From contig NZ_CP027218.1 of assembly GCF_004124275.1 (NCBI RefSeq), positions 5,291,001-5,355,000 on the forward strand: a stretch of 64,000 nucleotides of DNA. Direction: 5' to 3'. Both the position numbers and the translations under genes were made by a program. How positions within the stretch are numbered: position 1 is the stretch's first letter; each line of letters opens with the position of its first letter. The notes below the pieces were generated by a model. That model had not been told where the DNA came from and did not search any database. It was given only the letters and a program-made list of their open reading frames with translations. The stretch comes from Pseudomonas sp. DTU12.3. GTDB taxonomy: Bacteria > Pseudomonadota > Gammaproteobacteria > Pseudomonadales > Pseudomonadaceae. This document shows, piece by piece, positions 35,620 to 44,990 of this stretch.

Positions 35620-36486
35620 TTAATTCTTTGCGACAGCGGGTTGGGCTGTCGTCGGCGCTACAGGTTCCCGCCAGCCAACAGCGAGGCCGTTGGCGTAGCG
35701 CAGATCGATGCGCGCAATGTTCGTAATCTGGTCTTTAAGCGTCTTGTCATAGATGGCAATGAAGCGGCGCATCTTTTCCACCAGGTTGCCGCGTCCCAGC
35801 AGCAACTCGATGCCGGGGCCGGAGCTGCCGGCACCGGTGGTCAGGAACCAGCTGCCGCGTTCACGCAATTCCAGGCGCGCAATCGAGAAGCCCAACGGCC
35901 GCAGCATCTGGCTCAGCACCTGATACTGCTGCATCACTTGCTGCTGGGCCCGTTGTGGACCGAACAGCTGTGGCAGGTGTTCGTAGTTCGCCAATTCCTT
36001 GGGCGTAAACGCCTGGCCCTGGTTGTTGAGCAACGACTCGTCGCCCCAACGCGCCACCGGCAGTTGCTCTTCGAGGCGGATCACCACCTGGTCCGGCCAC
36101 ACCCGACGTACTTCGGCGTGGGCGATCCATGGCATCTGCTCAAGCTCGGTGCGCATGCCGGCAAGGTCGATGGTGAAGAAACTCGACGCTACGTACGGAG
36201 CGATCCGTTGCTGCACTGCTTGCTGGCTGATGTAGCTCAGGTCACCCTGCACGGCGATCTTGGTGATCGGCCGGTCGGCGTACGGCAGCAAACGCGTTGC
36301 ACCTTCGTACGTACCAAAGCCCAGCACGACCAACAGCACCGGCCAGAACAAGCTTTTCAGAAAGCTGAAATTGGCTTTCGGCAGGCGCGCGGACATCGGC
36401 TCTTTCGCCACCATACGGCTGGCACCCCGTGGCACCGGCTTGCGGCCGGGTGCGGGAGGCTGATGTCGGAGCTGAGCGCCTTGCAT
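35620..36486 (-). CDS. ftsQ: Cell division protein FtsQ
   Basis: Bitopic divisome scaffold of the FtsQLB complex, 288 residues. It has a basic cytoplasmic tail (about 1-42), one membrane helix (about 43-62) and a POTRA domain starting ITKIAVQGDLSYIS. The FtsQ beta domain follows, with PWIAHAEVRRVWPDQVVIRLEEQ. It begins 4 bp after ddlB. The long cytoplasmic extension is usual in pseudomonads. Confidence 0.95.
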   Translation of the reverse strand: MQGAQLRHQPPAPGRKPVPRGASRMVAKEPMSARLPKANFSFLKSLFWPVLLVVLGFGTYEGATRLLPYADRPITKIAVQGDLSYISQQAVQQRIAPYVASSFFTIDLAGMRTELEQMPWIAHAEVRRVWPDQVVIRLEEQLPVARWGDESLLNNQGQAFTPKELANYEHLPQLFGPQRAQQQVMQQYQVLSQMLRPLGFSIARLELRERGSWFLTTGAGSSGPGIELLLGRGNLVEKMRRFIAIYDKTLKDQITNIARIDLRYANGLAVGWREPVAPTTAQPAVAKN

Positions 36487-36490
36487 GGTC

Positions 36491-37465
36491 TTAACCTCGC
36501 GCCTCTTGGGTTACCGCGCCTTCAACACTGGCGGCCAGAATGGCCAACACCAGTTGCTGGAAATCCAGACCGGCAGCGCGCGCCGCCATCGGTACCAGGC
36601 TGTGATCGGTCATGCCCGGTGCCGTATTCACTTCGAGAAACCAGAACTGCCCGTCGGCGTCCTGCATCACGTCCGCCCTGCCCCAACCGGCAATACCCAG
36701 CGCCTCACTGGCCTTGGCCGTGAGATCCATGAGTTCCTTTTCCTTGGCGGCATCCAGCCCGCACGGAATGCGGTACTGGGTATCGTTGGCGATGTACTTG
36801 GCGTCGTAGTCGTAGAACGTGTGCGGTGTACCCAGGGCGATAGGAGGCAACACCTGGTCACGCAGGGTGGCGATGGTGAACTCCGGACCTTGAATCCATT
36901 GCTCAACCAAGACTTGCGAATCGTAGGTACTGGCCGCTTTCCATGCGTCGATCAACTCGGACGCAGAACTCACTTTGGCCATCCCGATACTTGAACCTTC
37001 ATGCGCCGGTTTGACGATCAAAGGGAAGCCCAGTTCCGTCGCCGCCGAAATACAATCGGCTTCGCTGCACAGCACGGCGTGACGCGGCGTCGGAATCCCG
37101 AGGCTGTGCCAGACCTGCTTGGTGCGCAGCTTGTCCATCGCCAATGCCGAGGCGAGGATGCCGCTGCCGGTGTACGGAATGCCCGCCACTTCGAGCAGGC
37201 CCTGCATGCTGCCGTCTTCACCGCCACGACCGTGGAGAATGATGAAGGCGCGGTCGATCTTTTCGCTGAGCAGACGTTGCAAAATGTCGTCGCCAACGTC
37301 GATGCCGAACGCGTCCACGCCAGCGCTTTGCAGTGCGTCGAGCACGGCGTTACCGGATTTCAGCGAAACCTCACGCTCGGCACTCAGACCGCCAAAGAGC
37401 ACGGCGACGCGGCCGAAGTCTTTCGGCGCGATAGTGGAAAACAGCTTGGCGTAGGCAGCAGTCAT
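36491..37465 (-). CDS. ddlB: D-alanine--D-alanine ligase
   Basis: Makes the D-Ala-D-Ala dipeptide for the cell wall. The 324-residue ATP-grasp enzyme has VLFGGLSAEREVSLKSG at the N-terminus, the glycine-rich HEGSSIGMAKV loop, and FWFLEVNTAPGMTDHSLVP for metal binding near the C-terminus. Its ATG overlaps the murC stop by 4 bp. Confidence 0.97.
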   Translation of the reverse strand: MTAAYAKLFSTIAPKDFGRVAVLFGGLSAEREVSLKSGNAVLDALQSAGVDAFGIDVGDDILQRLLSEKIDRAFIILHGRGGEDGSMQGLLEVAGIPYTGSGILASALAMDKLRTKQVWHSLGIPTPRHAVLCSEADCISAATELGFPLIVKPAHEGSSIGMAKVSSASELIDAWKAASTYDSQVLVEQWIQGPEFTIATLRDQVLPPIALGTPHTFYDYDAKYIANDTQYRIPCGLDAAKEKELMDLTAKASEALGIAGWGRADVMQDADGQFWFLEVNTAPGMTDHSLVPMAARAAGLDFQQLVLAILAASVEGAVTQEARG

Positions 37466-38922
37466 TTCAACTTCCCCTCGACCGACGCCGCCACGGCGCC
37501 AGCGAACAATTCACTTTTCAACAGCTTCGGCGCGAGACCGCCGATATCACCGGCTCCCTGGCACAGCAGGATGTCGCCGGCACGCAGCAGCGGCTTGACC
37601 AGCGGCGCCAGATCGACGCCACGCTCAATGTAGATCGGGTCGAGCTGACCGCGCTGGCGGATGCTGTTGCACAACTTGCGGCTGTCAGCACCGGGGATCG
37701 GCTCTTCGCCGGCCGGATAGACTTCCATCAGCAGCAGCACGTTGGCATCGGCCAATACATTGACGAAGTCGTCGTACAGATCGCGGGTGCGGCTGTAACG
37801 GTGCGGCTGGTAGACCATCACCAGACGGCGCTCCGGCCAACCACCGCGCACGGCTTTGATCACTGCGGCGACTTCGGTCGGGTGGTGACCATAGTCGTCG
37901 ACCAGCATCACGTGGCCGCCGTCTACCGGCAGTTCGCCGTAGACCTGGAAGCGCCGGCCGACACCCTGGAAACCCGACAGGCCCTGAACGATGGCTTCAT
38001 CGCTGACGCCCTCGTCGGTGGCGATGCAAATGGTCGCCAGCGAGTTGAGCACGTTGTGGTTGCCCGGCATGTTCACGGAAACATCCAGCGGCTCGCGGTC
38101 AGGACGCAGCACGGTGAAGAAGGTCTGCATGCCTTGCTGGCGAACATTGATCGCGCGCACGTCAGCGTCTTCGCTGAAGCCGTAGGTCACGGTCGGACGT
38201 TTCACCAGCGGCAGGATTTCGCGCACCACCGGATCGTCCAGGCACATCACCGCCAAACCGTAGAACGGCAGGTTGTGCAGGAACTCGACGAAGGTTTTCT
38301 TCAGTTTGTTGAAGTCACCGTCGTAGGTCGCCATGTGGTCGGCGTCGATGTTGGTGACCACGGCCACCAACGGTTGCAGGTGCAGGAAGCTCGCATCGCT
38401 TTCATCGGCTTCGGCGATCAGGTAACGGCTGGTGCCGAGCTGGGCATTGGTGCCTGCGGCATTCAGACGGCCACCAATGACGAATGTCGGATCCAGGCCA
38501 CCGGCGGCGAACACCGAAGCGATCAGGCTGGTGGTGGTGGTTTTGCCGTGCGTACCGGCGACGGCGATGCCGTGGCGATAGCGCATCAGCTCGGCGAGCA
38601 TTTCAGCACGCGGCACCACCGGGATACGACGCTCAAGGGCGGTCGCGACTTCCGGGTTGGAGGTGTTCACAGCGCTCGACACCACCAATACATCGGCGGT
38701 CGCGGCGTTCTCGGCACGGTGGCCGATGAAGATGTGCGCGCCGAACGATTCAAGACGCTCGGTCACCGGCGAAGCTTTCAGGTCGGAACCGGACACTTCA
38801 TAGCCCAGGTTCAACAACACTTCGGCAATACCGCACATGCCCACGCCGCCGATACCGACGAAGTGGATGCGACGGATGCGGCGCATTTCCGGTTGCGGCA
38901 TGGCTTTCTGATTCTCAACCAT
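37462..38922 (-). CDS. murC: UDP-N-acetylmuramate--L-alanine ligase
   Basis: Adds L-alanine to UDP-MurNAc. The protein is 486 residues when started at ATG 38922 (MVENQKAMPQPEM), before the nucleotide loop HFVGIGGVGMCGIAEVL. The ATP loop is AGTHGKTTTTSLIA near 122-135. The frame continues 14 codons upstream into murG, but the start chosen leaves a natural 8-bp overlap. Confidence 0.96.
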   Translation of the reverse strand: MVENQKAMPQPEMRRIRRIHFVGIGGVGMCGIAEVLLNLGYEVSGSDLKASPVTERLESFGAHIFIGHRAENAATADVLVVSSAVNTSNPEVATALERRIPVVPRAEMLAELMRYRHGIAVAGTHGKTTTTSLIASVFAAGGLDPTFVIGGRLNAAGTNAQLGTSRYLIAEADESDASFLHLQPLVAVVTNIDADHMATYDGDFNKLKKTFVEFLHNLPFYGLAVMCLDDPVVREILPLVKRPTVTYGFSEDADVRAINVRQQGMQTFFTVLRPDREPLDVSVNMPGNHNVLNSLATICIATDEGVSDEAIVQGLSGFQGVGRRFQVYGELPVDGGHVMLVDDYGHHPTEVAAVIKAVRGGWPERRLVMVYQPHRYSRTRDLYDDFVNVLADANVLLLMEVYPAGEEPIPGADSRKLCNSIRQRGQLDPIYIERGVDLAPLVKPLLRAGDILLCQGAGDIGGLAPKLLKSELFAGAVAASVEGKLK

Positions 38923-39985
38923 GGGCCACCTCCAGACAGGTATCGACCACGCTACGGGTGGCATCGGGTTTCGCCAGACGGCGGGCCGCTTGGGCCATTT
39001 CTTCGAGTCGTTGCGGTTGCATCAAGACCTCTGTCAGGCGCGCGGCAAGGTCCGCGGCACCAGTCGTTCTTTGCGGCATCAGGAAGGCAGCGCCTTCGCG
39101 GGCCAAATAATCGGCGTTGCGGGTCTGGTGATCGTCGATCGCGTGGGGCAAAGGCACCAGCATCGAGGGCAGACCGGCAGCAGCCAGCTCACTGATGGTC
39201 AACGCGCCTGCGCGGCACACCACCAGGTCAGCCCAGCCATAGGCCTGGGCCATGTCTTTGATGAACGGCTGCACCTGCGCATCGACGCCGGCGGCGCGGT
39301 AGCGCTCTGCAGTCACTTCATCGTGGTTTTTGCCGGCCTGATGAAACACTTCCGGGCGCAAATCGGCAGCGACTTGGGCCAGGGCTTCAGGCAGCAATTT
39401 GTTCAACGGTTCTGCGCCCAGGCTTCCGCCAAGGATCAGCAAACGCGCTTTGCGACCGGCCAGGGCAGGTCGCGGTGTTTCGAGGAACAGCTCGCTGCGC
39501 ACCGGGTTTCCGGTGGTACGGCGGGTGTCCGACAGAGTAAAGGTGTCGGGGAACGCTTCACACACTCGGGCGGCGAACGGCACCAGCAACCGATTGGCGG
39601 TGCCGGCCACGGCGTTCTGCTCGTGAACGATCACCGGCACGCCGGCCAGTTTCGCGGCGAGGCCACCGGGGCCAGTCACATAACCACCGAAGCCAACCGC
39701 GCACACTGGCTTCAAGCGACGAATGATCGCCCGCGCCTGCCAGACCGATTTCAGCAACATGAACGGCGCCTTGAGCAGCGACAGCTTGCCCTTGCCGCGC
39801 AGGCCGGTAGCGTTGATGCGGTGCAGTTCCAGCCCAGCGGCCGGGACCAGTTCGTTCTCGATTCCGCGTGGCGTGCCGAGCCAGTGCACGCTGTAGCCGC
39901 GGGCCTGAAACTCGCGAGCACAAGCCAGCGCCGGGAACACGTGGCCGCCGGTGCCGCCGGCCATGATCAATACGTTAGCGCCCAT
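38915..39985 (-). CDS. murG: Lipid II synthase MurG
   Basis: Peripheral membrane glycosyltransferase that adds GlcNAc to lipid I. It has 356 residues from ATG 39985 (MGANVLIMAGGTGGHVFPAL), with the GGTGGH loop at residues 10-15. The second glycine-rich loop LILGGSLGAEPLN and the UDP-GlcNAc site AGALTISELAAAGLPSMLVP are also present. It overlaps ftsW by 11 bp and murC by 8 bp. Confidence 0.96.
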   Translation of the reverse strand: MGANVLIMAGGTGGHVFPALACAREFQARGYSVHWLGTPRGIENELVPAAGLELHRINATGLRGKGKLSLLKAPFMLLKSVWQARAIIRRLKPVCAVGFGGYVTGPGGLAAKLAGVPVIVHEQNAVAGTANRLLVPFAARVCEAFPDTFTLSDTRRTTGNPVRSELFLETPRPALAGRKARLLILGGSLGAEPLNKLLPEALAQVAADLRPEVFHQAGKNHDEVTAERYRAAGVDAQVQPFIKDMAQAYGWADLVVCRAGALTISELAAAGLPSMLVPLPHAIDDHQTRNADYLAREGAAFLMPQRTTGAADLAARLTEVLMQPQRLEEMAQAARRLAKPDATRSVVDTCLEVAHG

Positions 39986-41192
39986 GATTCGGCTCCTCAG
40001 CGAAGTCGCTCTCATGGAATTCCATCTCTTCACTGCCCAGGTGGGTTCGACTCTCCCACTCGATCCTCAATAACAAGCCGAGGCAGGCACAGCAGATCAC
40101 CAACGAACTGCCACCGTAACTGAGGAACGGCAAGGTCAGTCCCTTGGTTGGCAGCAGGCCGACGTTCACCCCGATGTTGATCAGGAACTGACCAATCCAC
40201 AGGAACGACAGACCGTAAGCCACGTACGCAGCGAAGAACTGCTTGGCTTTCTCCGCCCACAGGCCGATGTACATGCCGCGAATACACACGAACACGAACA
40301 GCGCGACGGTGCACAGCGAACCGACTGCGCCGAGTTCTTCAGCCAGTACCGAGAACACGAAGTCGGTGTGCGCTTCCGGCAGGTAGAACTGCTTCTGCAC
40401 GCTGTTGCCCAGGCCCACGCCCAGCCATTCACCACGACCGAAGGCGATCAAGGCTTGCGACAGCTGATAGCCGGCGCCGAACTGGTCAGCCCACGGGTCA
40501 GCGAAGTTGGTCAGACGCGCCATTCGATACGGCTGCATCTGAATCAACAGCACCACGGCGCCGACCGCCAACACCACCATCAGCGAGAAACGGAACAGCC
40601 CGACCCCGCCAAGGAACAGCATCGCCGCCGCAGCCCCCATCATTACCACGGTGGCACCGAAGTCCGGCTCCATCAGCAACAGGCCGGCCATCGGCAGCAG
40701 CACGATGAACGGCTTGAAGAAGCCCATCCAGCTCTCGCGCACTTCTTTCTGCCGCCGCACCAGATAACCGGCGAGGTAGATCACCACGAATACCTTGGCG
40801 ATCTCTGATGGCTGCACGTTGAAGAAGCTGAAACCGATCCAGCGCATCGAACCGTTCACTTCGCGACCGATGCCGGGGATGATCACCATCACCAGCAAAC
40901 CGAACGCACCGATCAGCATCAACCAGCCGAGGCGCTGCCAGGTGGCGATCGGAATCATCATGGTGACGATGCACGCGCCCAGGCCCAGCACCACATAAAT
41001 AAGGTGGCGAATCATGTAATACAGCGGACTGCCCGACTGCGCGGCGGCCACTTCAGTGGACGCCGAGGCGATCATGATCAAACCGAGACCGAGCAGCGCC
41101 AGGCAACCGGCGAGCATCGGGAAATCGAGGTCGATACCGCGCCCGGTGATGATCGGCGACGGATACGGTTTGATGATATTGCGCAGGCTCAT
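39975..41192 (-). CDS. ftsW: Septal peptidoglycan polymerase FtsW
   Basis: SEDS-family glycosyltransferase that polymerises lipid II at the septum with FtsI. The 405-residue protein has about ten membrane helices. The family segment with PSEIAKVFVVIYLAGYL and the C-terminal TKGLTLPFLSYGGSSL are clear. It lies between murD and murG as in other proteobacteria; 4-bp overlap with murD. Confidence 0.96.
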   Translation of the reverse strand: MSLRNIIKPYPSPIITGRGIDLDFPMLAGCLALLGLGLIMIASASTEVAAAQSGSPLYYMIRHLIYVVLGLGACIVTMMIPIATWQRLGWLMLIGAFGLLVMVIIPGIGREVNGSMRWIGFSFFNVQPSEIAKVFVVIYLAGYLVRRQKEVRESWMGFFKPFIVLLPMAGLLLMEPDFGATVVMMGAAAAMLFLGGVGLFRFSLMVVLAVGAVVLLIQMQPYRMARLTNFADPWADQFGAGYQLSQALIAFGRGEWLGVGLGNSVQKQFYLPEAHTDFVFSVLAEELGAVGSLCTVALFVFVCIRGMYIGLWAEKAKQFFAAYVAYGLSFLWIGQFLINIGVNVGLLPTKGLTLPFLSYGGSSLVICCACLGLLLRIEWESRTHLGSEEMEFHESDFAEEPNHGR

Positions 41193-42535
41193 GCCAGTTC
41201 CTCCACAGCGCGGACGAACTGGTGACCACGGTCTTCGTAATTTTTGAACATGTCGAAACTGGCGCAGGCCGGCGACAGCAGCACCACGTCACCCGGCTGG
41301 GCGGCGGCGCGGCATTGCGCGACGGCGTCGACCAGCGACGTCGCGCGGATCAATGGCACGGCATCACCAAGCGCTTCGCCGATCTTGTCGGAGTCACGGC
41401 CCATCAGGATCACGGCGCGGCAGTTGGCCGCCACCGGATCACGCAGATCATTGAACTCGGCACCCTTGCCATCACCACCGGCGATCAGGATGACCTTGCC
41501 GTCGATGTCCGCACCGAGGCCTTCGATGGCCGCCAGTGCAGCGCCAACGTTGGTCGCTTTCGAATCGTTGTAGTAAGCCACGCCGTCGAGATCACGTACC
41601 CACTGGCAGCGATGTTCGAGGCCGGCGAAGGTGCGCAGTGCCGCGAGCATGGCGTCGAACGGCAGGCCCACAGCGTGACCGAGCGCCAGCGCCGCGAGGG
41701 CGTTGGACTGATTGTGTGCGCCGCGAATCTTCAATTCACGCACCGGCAGCAGGTTCTGGAATTCGAAGGCAAGGTACTTCTCGCCGTCTTCTTCGCGAAT
41801 ACCGAAGGCCTTGAAATCCGGTTTGGTCAGGCCGAAGGTCCAGCACGGCTGGCCCTCGCCGATCAACGGACGGCTCAGTGCGTCCTGACGGTTGACCACA
41901 AACTGCCTGGCGCCACGGAAGATCCGGTGCTTGGCCAAGTGGTACGCCGGCAGACCGCTGTAGCGATCCATGTGGTCTTCGCTGATGTTCAGCACGGTCG
42001 CCACTTCGGCGTTGAGCTGGTCGGTGGTTTCCAGCTGGAAACTCGACAATTCCATCACGTACAGCTCGACGTCGTCGCTGAGCAGATCCAGCGCCGGGGT
42101 GCCGAGATTGCCGCCGACAGCGACACGTTTGCCGGCCGCAGCCGCCATCTCGCCGACCAGGGTGGTGACGGTGCTTTTCGCGTTGGAACCGCTGATGGCC
42201 ACGATCGGCGCCTGCGCGTTACGCGCGAACAGTTCGATGTCGCCGGACAGTTTCACGCCACGGGCCGCAGCGGCTTGCAGGGCCGGGGTCGCCAGCGCCA
42301 GGCCGGGGCTCACGTAGAGCTCATCGGCACGGCAGAGGAATTCGACGTCCAGCTCGCCACAACGCACTTCCACGTGCGGATAGTCACGCTTGAGCGTGGC
42401 CAGTTCCGGTGGATTTTCCCGCGTGTCCGCCACGGCAAACGACGTGCCCCGGTTCGCCAGGAAGCGAACCAGGGACATGCCGCTCTTGCCGAGGCCGACA
42501 ACGATGCGGAAGTGGTCAGAAGCGATCAGAGACAC
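41189..42535 (-). CDS. murD: UDP-N-acetylmuramoyl-L-alanine--D-glutamate ligase
   Basis: Adds D-glutamate to the wall precursor. The 448-residue protein begins with a nucleotide-type loop (VVGLGKSGMSLVRFLANRG). The ATP loop is SGSNAKSTVTTLV near 113-125, with alanine where many MurD proteins have glycine (GxNGKST). The C-terminal domain has LLSPACASFDMFKNYEDRG, a MurD signature. Five bases separate it from mraY. Confidence 0.96.
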   Translation of the reverse strand: MSLIASDHFRIVVGLGKSGMSLVRFLANRGTSFAVADTRENPPELATLKRDYPHVEVRCGELDVEFLCRADELYVSPGLALATPALQAAAARGVKLSGDIELFARNAQAPIVAISGSNAKSTVTTLVGEMAAAAGKRVAVGGNLGTPALDLLSDDVELYVMELSSFQLETTDQLNAEVATVLNISEDHMDRYSGLPAYHLAKHRIFRGARQFVVNRQDALSRPLIGEGQPCWTFGLTKPDFKAFGIREEDGEKYLAFEFQNLLPVRELKIRGAHNQSNALAALALGHAVGLPFDAMLAALRTFAGLEHRCQWVRDLDGVAYYNDSKATNVGAALAAIEGLGADIDGKVILIAGGDGKGAEFNDLRDPVAANCRAVILMGRDSDKIGEALGDAVPLIRATSLVDAVAQCRAAAQPGDVVLLSPACASFDMFKNYEDRGHQFVRAVEELA

Positions 42536-42540
42536 TCGTT

Positions 42541-43623
42541 CTACCTCAGCTTCAGGGTGGCAAGGCCAATCAGCACGAGAATCACGGTGATGATCCAGAA
42601 ACGGACGATCACGCGCGGCTCGGGCCAGCCCTTGAGTTCAAAATGGTGGTGGATCGGTGCCATGCGGAACACACGGCGACCGGTCAGCTTAAAGGACGCA
42701 ACCTGAATGACGACTGACAGGGTTTCCATCACGAACACGCCGCCCATGATGAACAGAACGATTTCCTGACGGACGATCACCGCGATGGTGCCCAGTGCCG
42801 CGCCGAGTGCCAGTGCACCGACGTCGCCCATGAACACTTGCGCTGGATAGGTGTTGAACCACAGGAAGCCAAGACCGGCGCCGATCAGCGCGCCGCAGAA
42901 CACGATCAGTTCACCCGCGCCCGGCACGTAAGGGATCAACAGGTACTCAGCGAATTTCACGTTACCCGACAGGTAGCAGAAAATCCCCAGGCCGCCGCCG
43001 ACCATCACGGTTGGCATGATCGCCAGGCCGTCGAGGCCGTCAGTCAGGTTAACCGCGTTGCTCGAACCGACGATCACGAAGTAGGTCAGCACGATGAAAC
43101 CGAAGCCCAGCGGAATGCTGTAATCCTTGAGCATCGGCAGGATCAGTGTGGTTTCCACCGGCGTGGAAGCGGTCATATAAAGGAAGATCGCCGCGCCGAG
43201 GCCGAACACCGACTGCCAGAAATACTTCCAGCGACTCGGCAGGCCACGCGAGTTCTTCTCGATGACTTTGCGGTAATCGTCGACCCAACCGATCGCGCCG
43301 AACAGCAGGGTCACCAGCAACACAGTCCAGACATAACGGTTGCTCAGGTCAGCCCAAAGCAACGTGCTGACGCCGATCGAAGACAGAATCAACGCGCCGC
43401 CCATGGTCGGTGTACCCGACTTGGACAAGTGCGATTGCGGGCCGTCGTTACGTACGGATTGACCGATCTGACGGTTCTGCAGGGTGCGGATCATCCACGG
43501 GCCATAGCACAGCGACAAAACCAGCGCGGTCAGCACACCAAGGATCCCGCGCAGGGTCAGGTACTGAAAGACCGCGAAGCCTTTGTAGAACTGTTGCAGA
43601 TACTCCGCTAGCAGCAGCAGCAT
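42541..43623 (-). CDS. mraY: Phospho-N-acetylmuramoyl-pentapeptide transferase
   Basis: Makes lipid I by transferring phospho-MurNAc-pentapeptide to undecaprenyl phosphate. The 360-residue protein has ten membrane helices. Catalytic motifs visible are KSGTPTMGG near 70, NLTDGLDGLAI near 192-202 and the histidine loop MAPIHHHFELKGWPE near 320. ATG at 43623 overlaps the murF stop by one base; the frame extends 9 codons further without reason. Confidence 0.97.
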   Translation of the reverse strand: MLLLLAEYLQQFYKGFAVFQYLTLRGILGVLTALVLSLCYGPWMIRTLQNRQIGQSVRNDGPQSHLSKSGTPTMGGALILSSIGVSTLLWADLSNRYVWTVLLVTLLFGAIGWVDDYRKVIEKNSRGLPSRWKYFWQSVFGLGAAIFLYMTASTPVETTLILPMLKDYSIPLGFGFIVLTYFVIVGSSNAVNLTDGLDGLAIMPTVMVGGGLGIFCYLSGNVKFAEYLLIPYVPGAGELIVFCGALIGAGLGFLWFNTYPAQVFMGDVGALALGAALGTIAVIVRQEIVLFIMGGVFVMETLSVVIQVASFKLTGRRVFRMAPIHHHFELKGWPEPRVIVRFWIITVILVLIGLATLKLR

Positions 43624-44990
43624 TAATGTTTCTCCAGACTGGACCCGCACAGAGCCGCAACGATGTTTTCCATCGCTGCACTGCGCGAACCCTTGATCAA
43701 AATGGTGGTGTTTGTGTCCTGCTCGGCGTCGAGGGCCTGGATCAGCTCGGCTTGCGTGCCGAAGTGATGCGCCTGTTCACCGAATGCGTTGACGGCGTGA
43801 ACCATGTTTGGCCCGACGGCGTAAAGCGCGGATACCTTGCCCCGGGCGTACTCGCCCACGTCGCGGTGCCCCTGCTCCGCCCAATCGCCCAACTCGCCGA
43901 TATCTCCGAGCACCAGGACGGTGCGGCCGGAAAAGCCGGCGAGTATATCAACGGCCGCGCACATTGAGGTGGGGTTTGCGTTGTAAGTGTCATCGATCAC
44001 GCGCATGCCGTTTTTCGCCAGTTGCGCGACAGTGCGACCTTTGACCGGTTGCACGGCGCCAAGCCCGGTGGCGATGCCGAACAGCGACACGCCCAAGGCG
44101 TGAGCGGCAGCGGCGGCAGCCATGGAATTGGCGACGTTGTGGGTGCCGAGCAGGTTCAGTTGAACGCGCTCGACACCTTCAGGTGTGTGCAGATTGAAAG
44201 CCGGGCAGCCGCGGGCATCGGTGGTCAGGTCGCTGGCGTAGAAATCCGCCTGAGTGTTGCTCAGGGCGAACGTCAGCACTTTGCGCGCGCCGGCTCGGGT
44301 CTTCCAGATACCGAAGGCCTTGTCATCGAGATTGAGCACGGCGACACCGTCAGCCGCGAGCCCGTCGATGATTTCACCCTTGGCTTCGACGATTTTTTCC
44401 GGCCCGCCAAACTCACCGACGTGCGCGGTGCCGGCATTGTTCAGGATCGCTACGTGCGGCTTGGTCAGGCCTACGGTGTAAGCGATTTCGCCAAGGCGCG
44501 AGGCGCCCAGTTCGATTACCGCCGAAGTGTGTTCCGGGGCCAGTTCGAGCAGGGTCAGCGGTGCGCCGAGGTCATTGTTCAGGTTGCCACGGGTCGCGAG
44601 TACCGGACCGCGCGTGCGCAGGATGCTCGCGAGCATTTCCTTGACCGTGGTCTTGCCACTGGAACCGGTGATCGCTGCAACTGGCTGAGTAAATGCAGCA
44701 CGGTTCAGCGCACCCAATTGGCCGAGGGCCTGACGGGTGTCCTTGACCAGCAGTTGCGGCAGCGTGCTGTCGGCGACTTCGCGCTCGACCAGCGCAGCCA
44801 CCGCGCCTTTGGCGGCGACGTCGTTCAAATAGTCATGACCGTCGAAACGCGGACCGGTCAGGGCGATAAACAGTTGCCCAGGCTGGATCGCACGGCTGTC
44901 GATGCTGACGCCGTTGAAACTGGCATCGGCAGCGATCAAGCGAGCATCGAGCGCGTTGGTCAGTTCGCTGAGTTTCAGCGCCTTAAGCAT
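43623..44990 (-). CDS. murF: UDP-MurNAc-tripeptide--D-alanyl-D-alanine ligase
   Basis: Adds D-Ala-D-Ala to the UDP-MurNAc-tripeptide. The protein has 455 residues. The ATP loop is ITGSSGKTTVKEMLA near 107-121, the N-terminal substrate-binding part has SIDSRAIQPGQLFIAL, and the C-terminal domain has VIDDTYNANPTSM. It overlaps murE by 8 bp. Confidence 0.96.
   Translation of the reverse strand: MLKALKLSELTNALDARLIAADASFNGVSIDSRAIQPGQLFIALTGPRFDGHDYLNDVAAKGAVAALVEREVADSTLPQLLVKDTRQALGQLGALNRAAFTQPVAAITGSSGKTTVKEMLASILRTRGPVLATRGNLNNDLGAPLTLLELAPEHTSAVIELGASRLGEIAYTVGLTKPHVAILNNAGTAHVGEFGGPEKIVEAKGEIIDGLAADGVAVLNLDDKAFGIWKTRAGARKVLTFALSNTQADFYASDLTTDARGCPAFNLHTPEGVERVQLNLLGTHNVANSMAAAAAAHALGVSLFGIATGLGAVQPVKGRTVAQLAKNGMRVIDDTYNANPTSMCAAVDILAGFSGRTVLVLGDIGELGDWAEQGHRDVGEYARGKVSALYAVGPNMVHAVNAFGEQAHHFGTQAELIQALDAEQDTNTTILIKGSRSAAMENIVAALCGSSLEKH

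Noticed and set aside
34135..36723. An 862-codon open frame on the plus strand opposite ftsA and ftsQ.
   Set aside because: It is antisense to three certain genes, has a low-complexity His/Gln/Arg-rich composition and no domain. Long antisense frames are common in GC-rich DNA.
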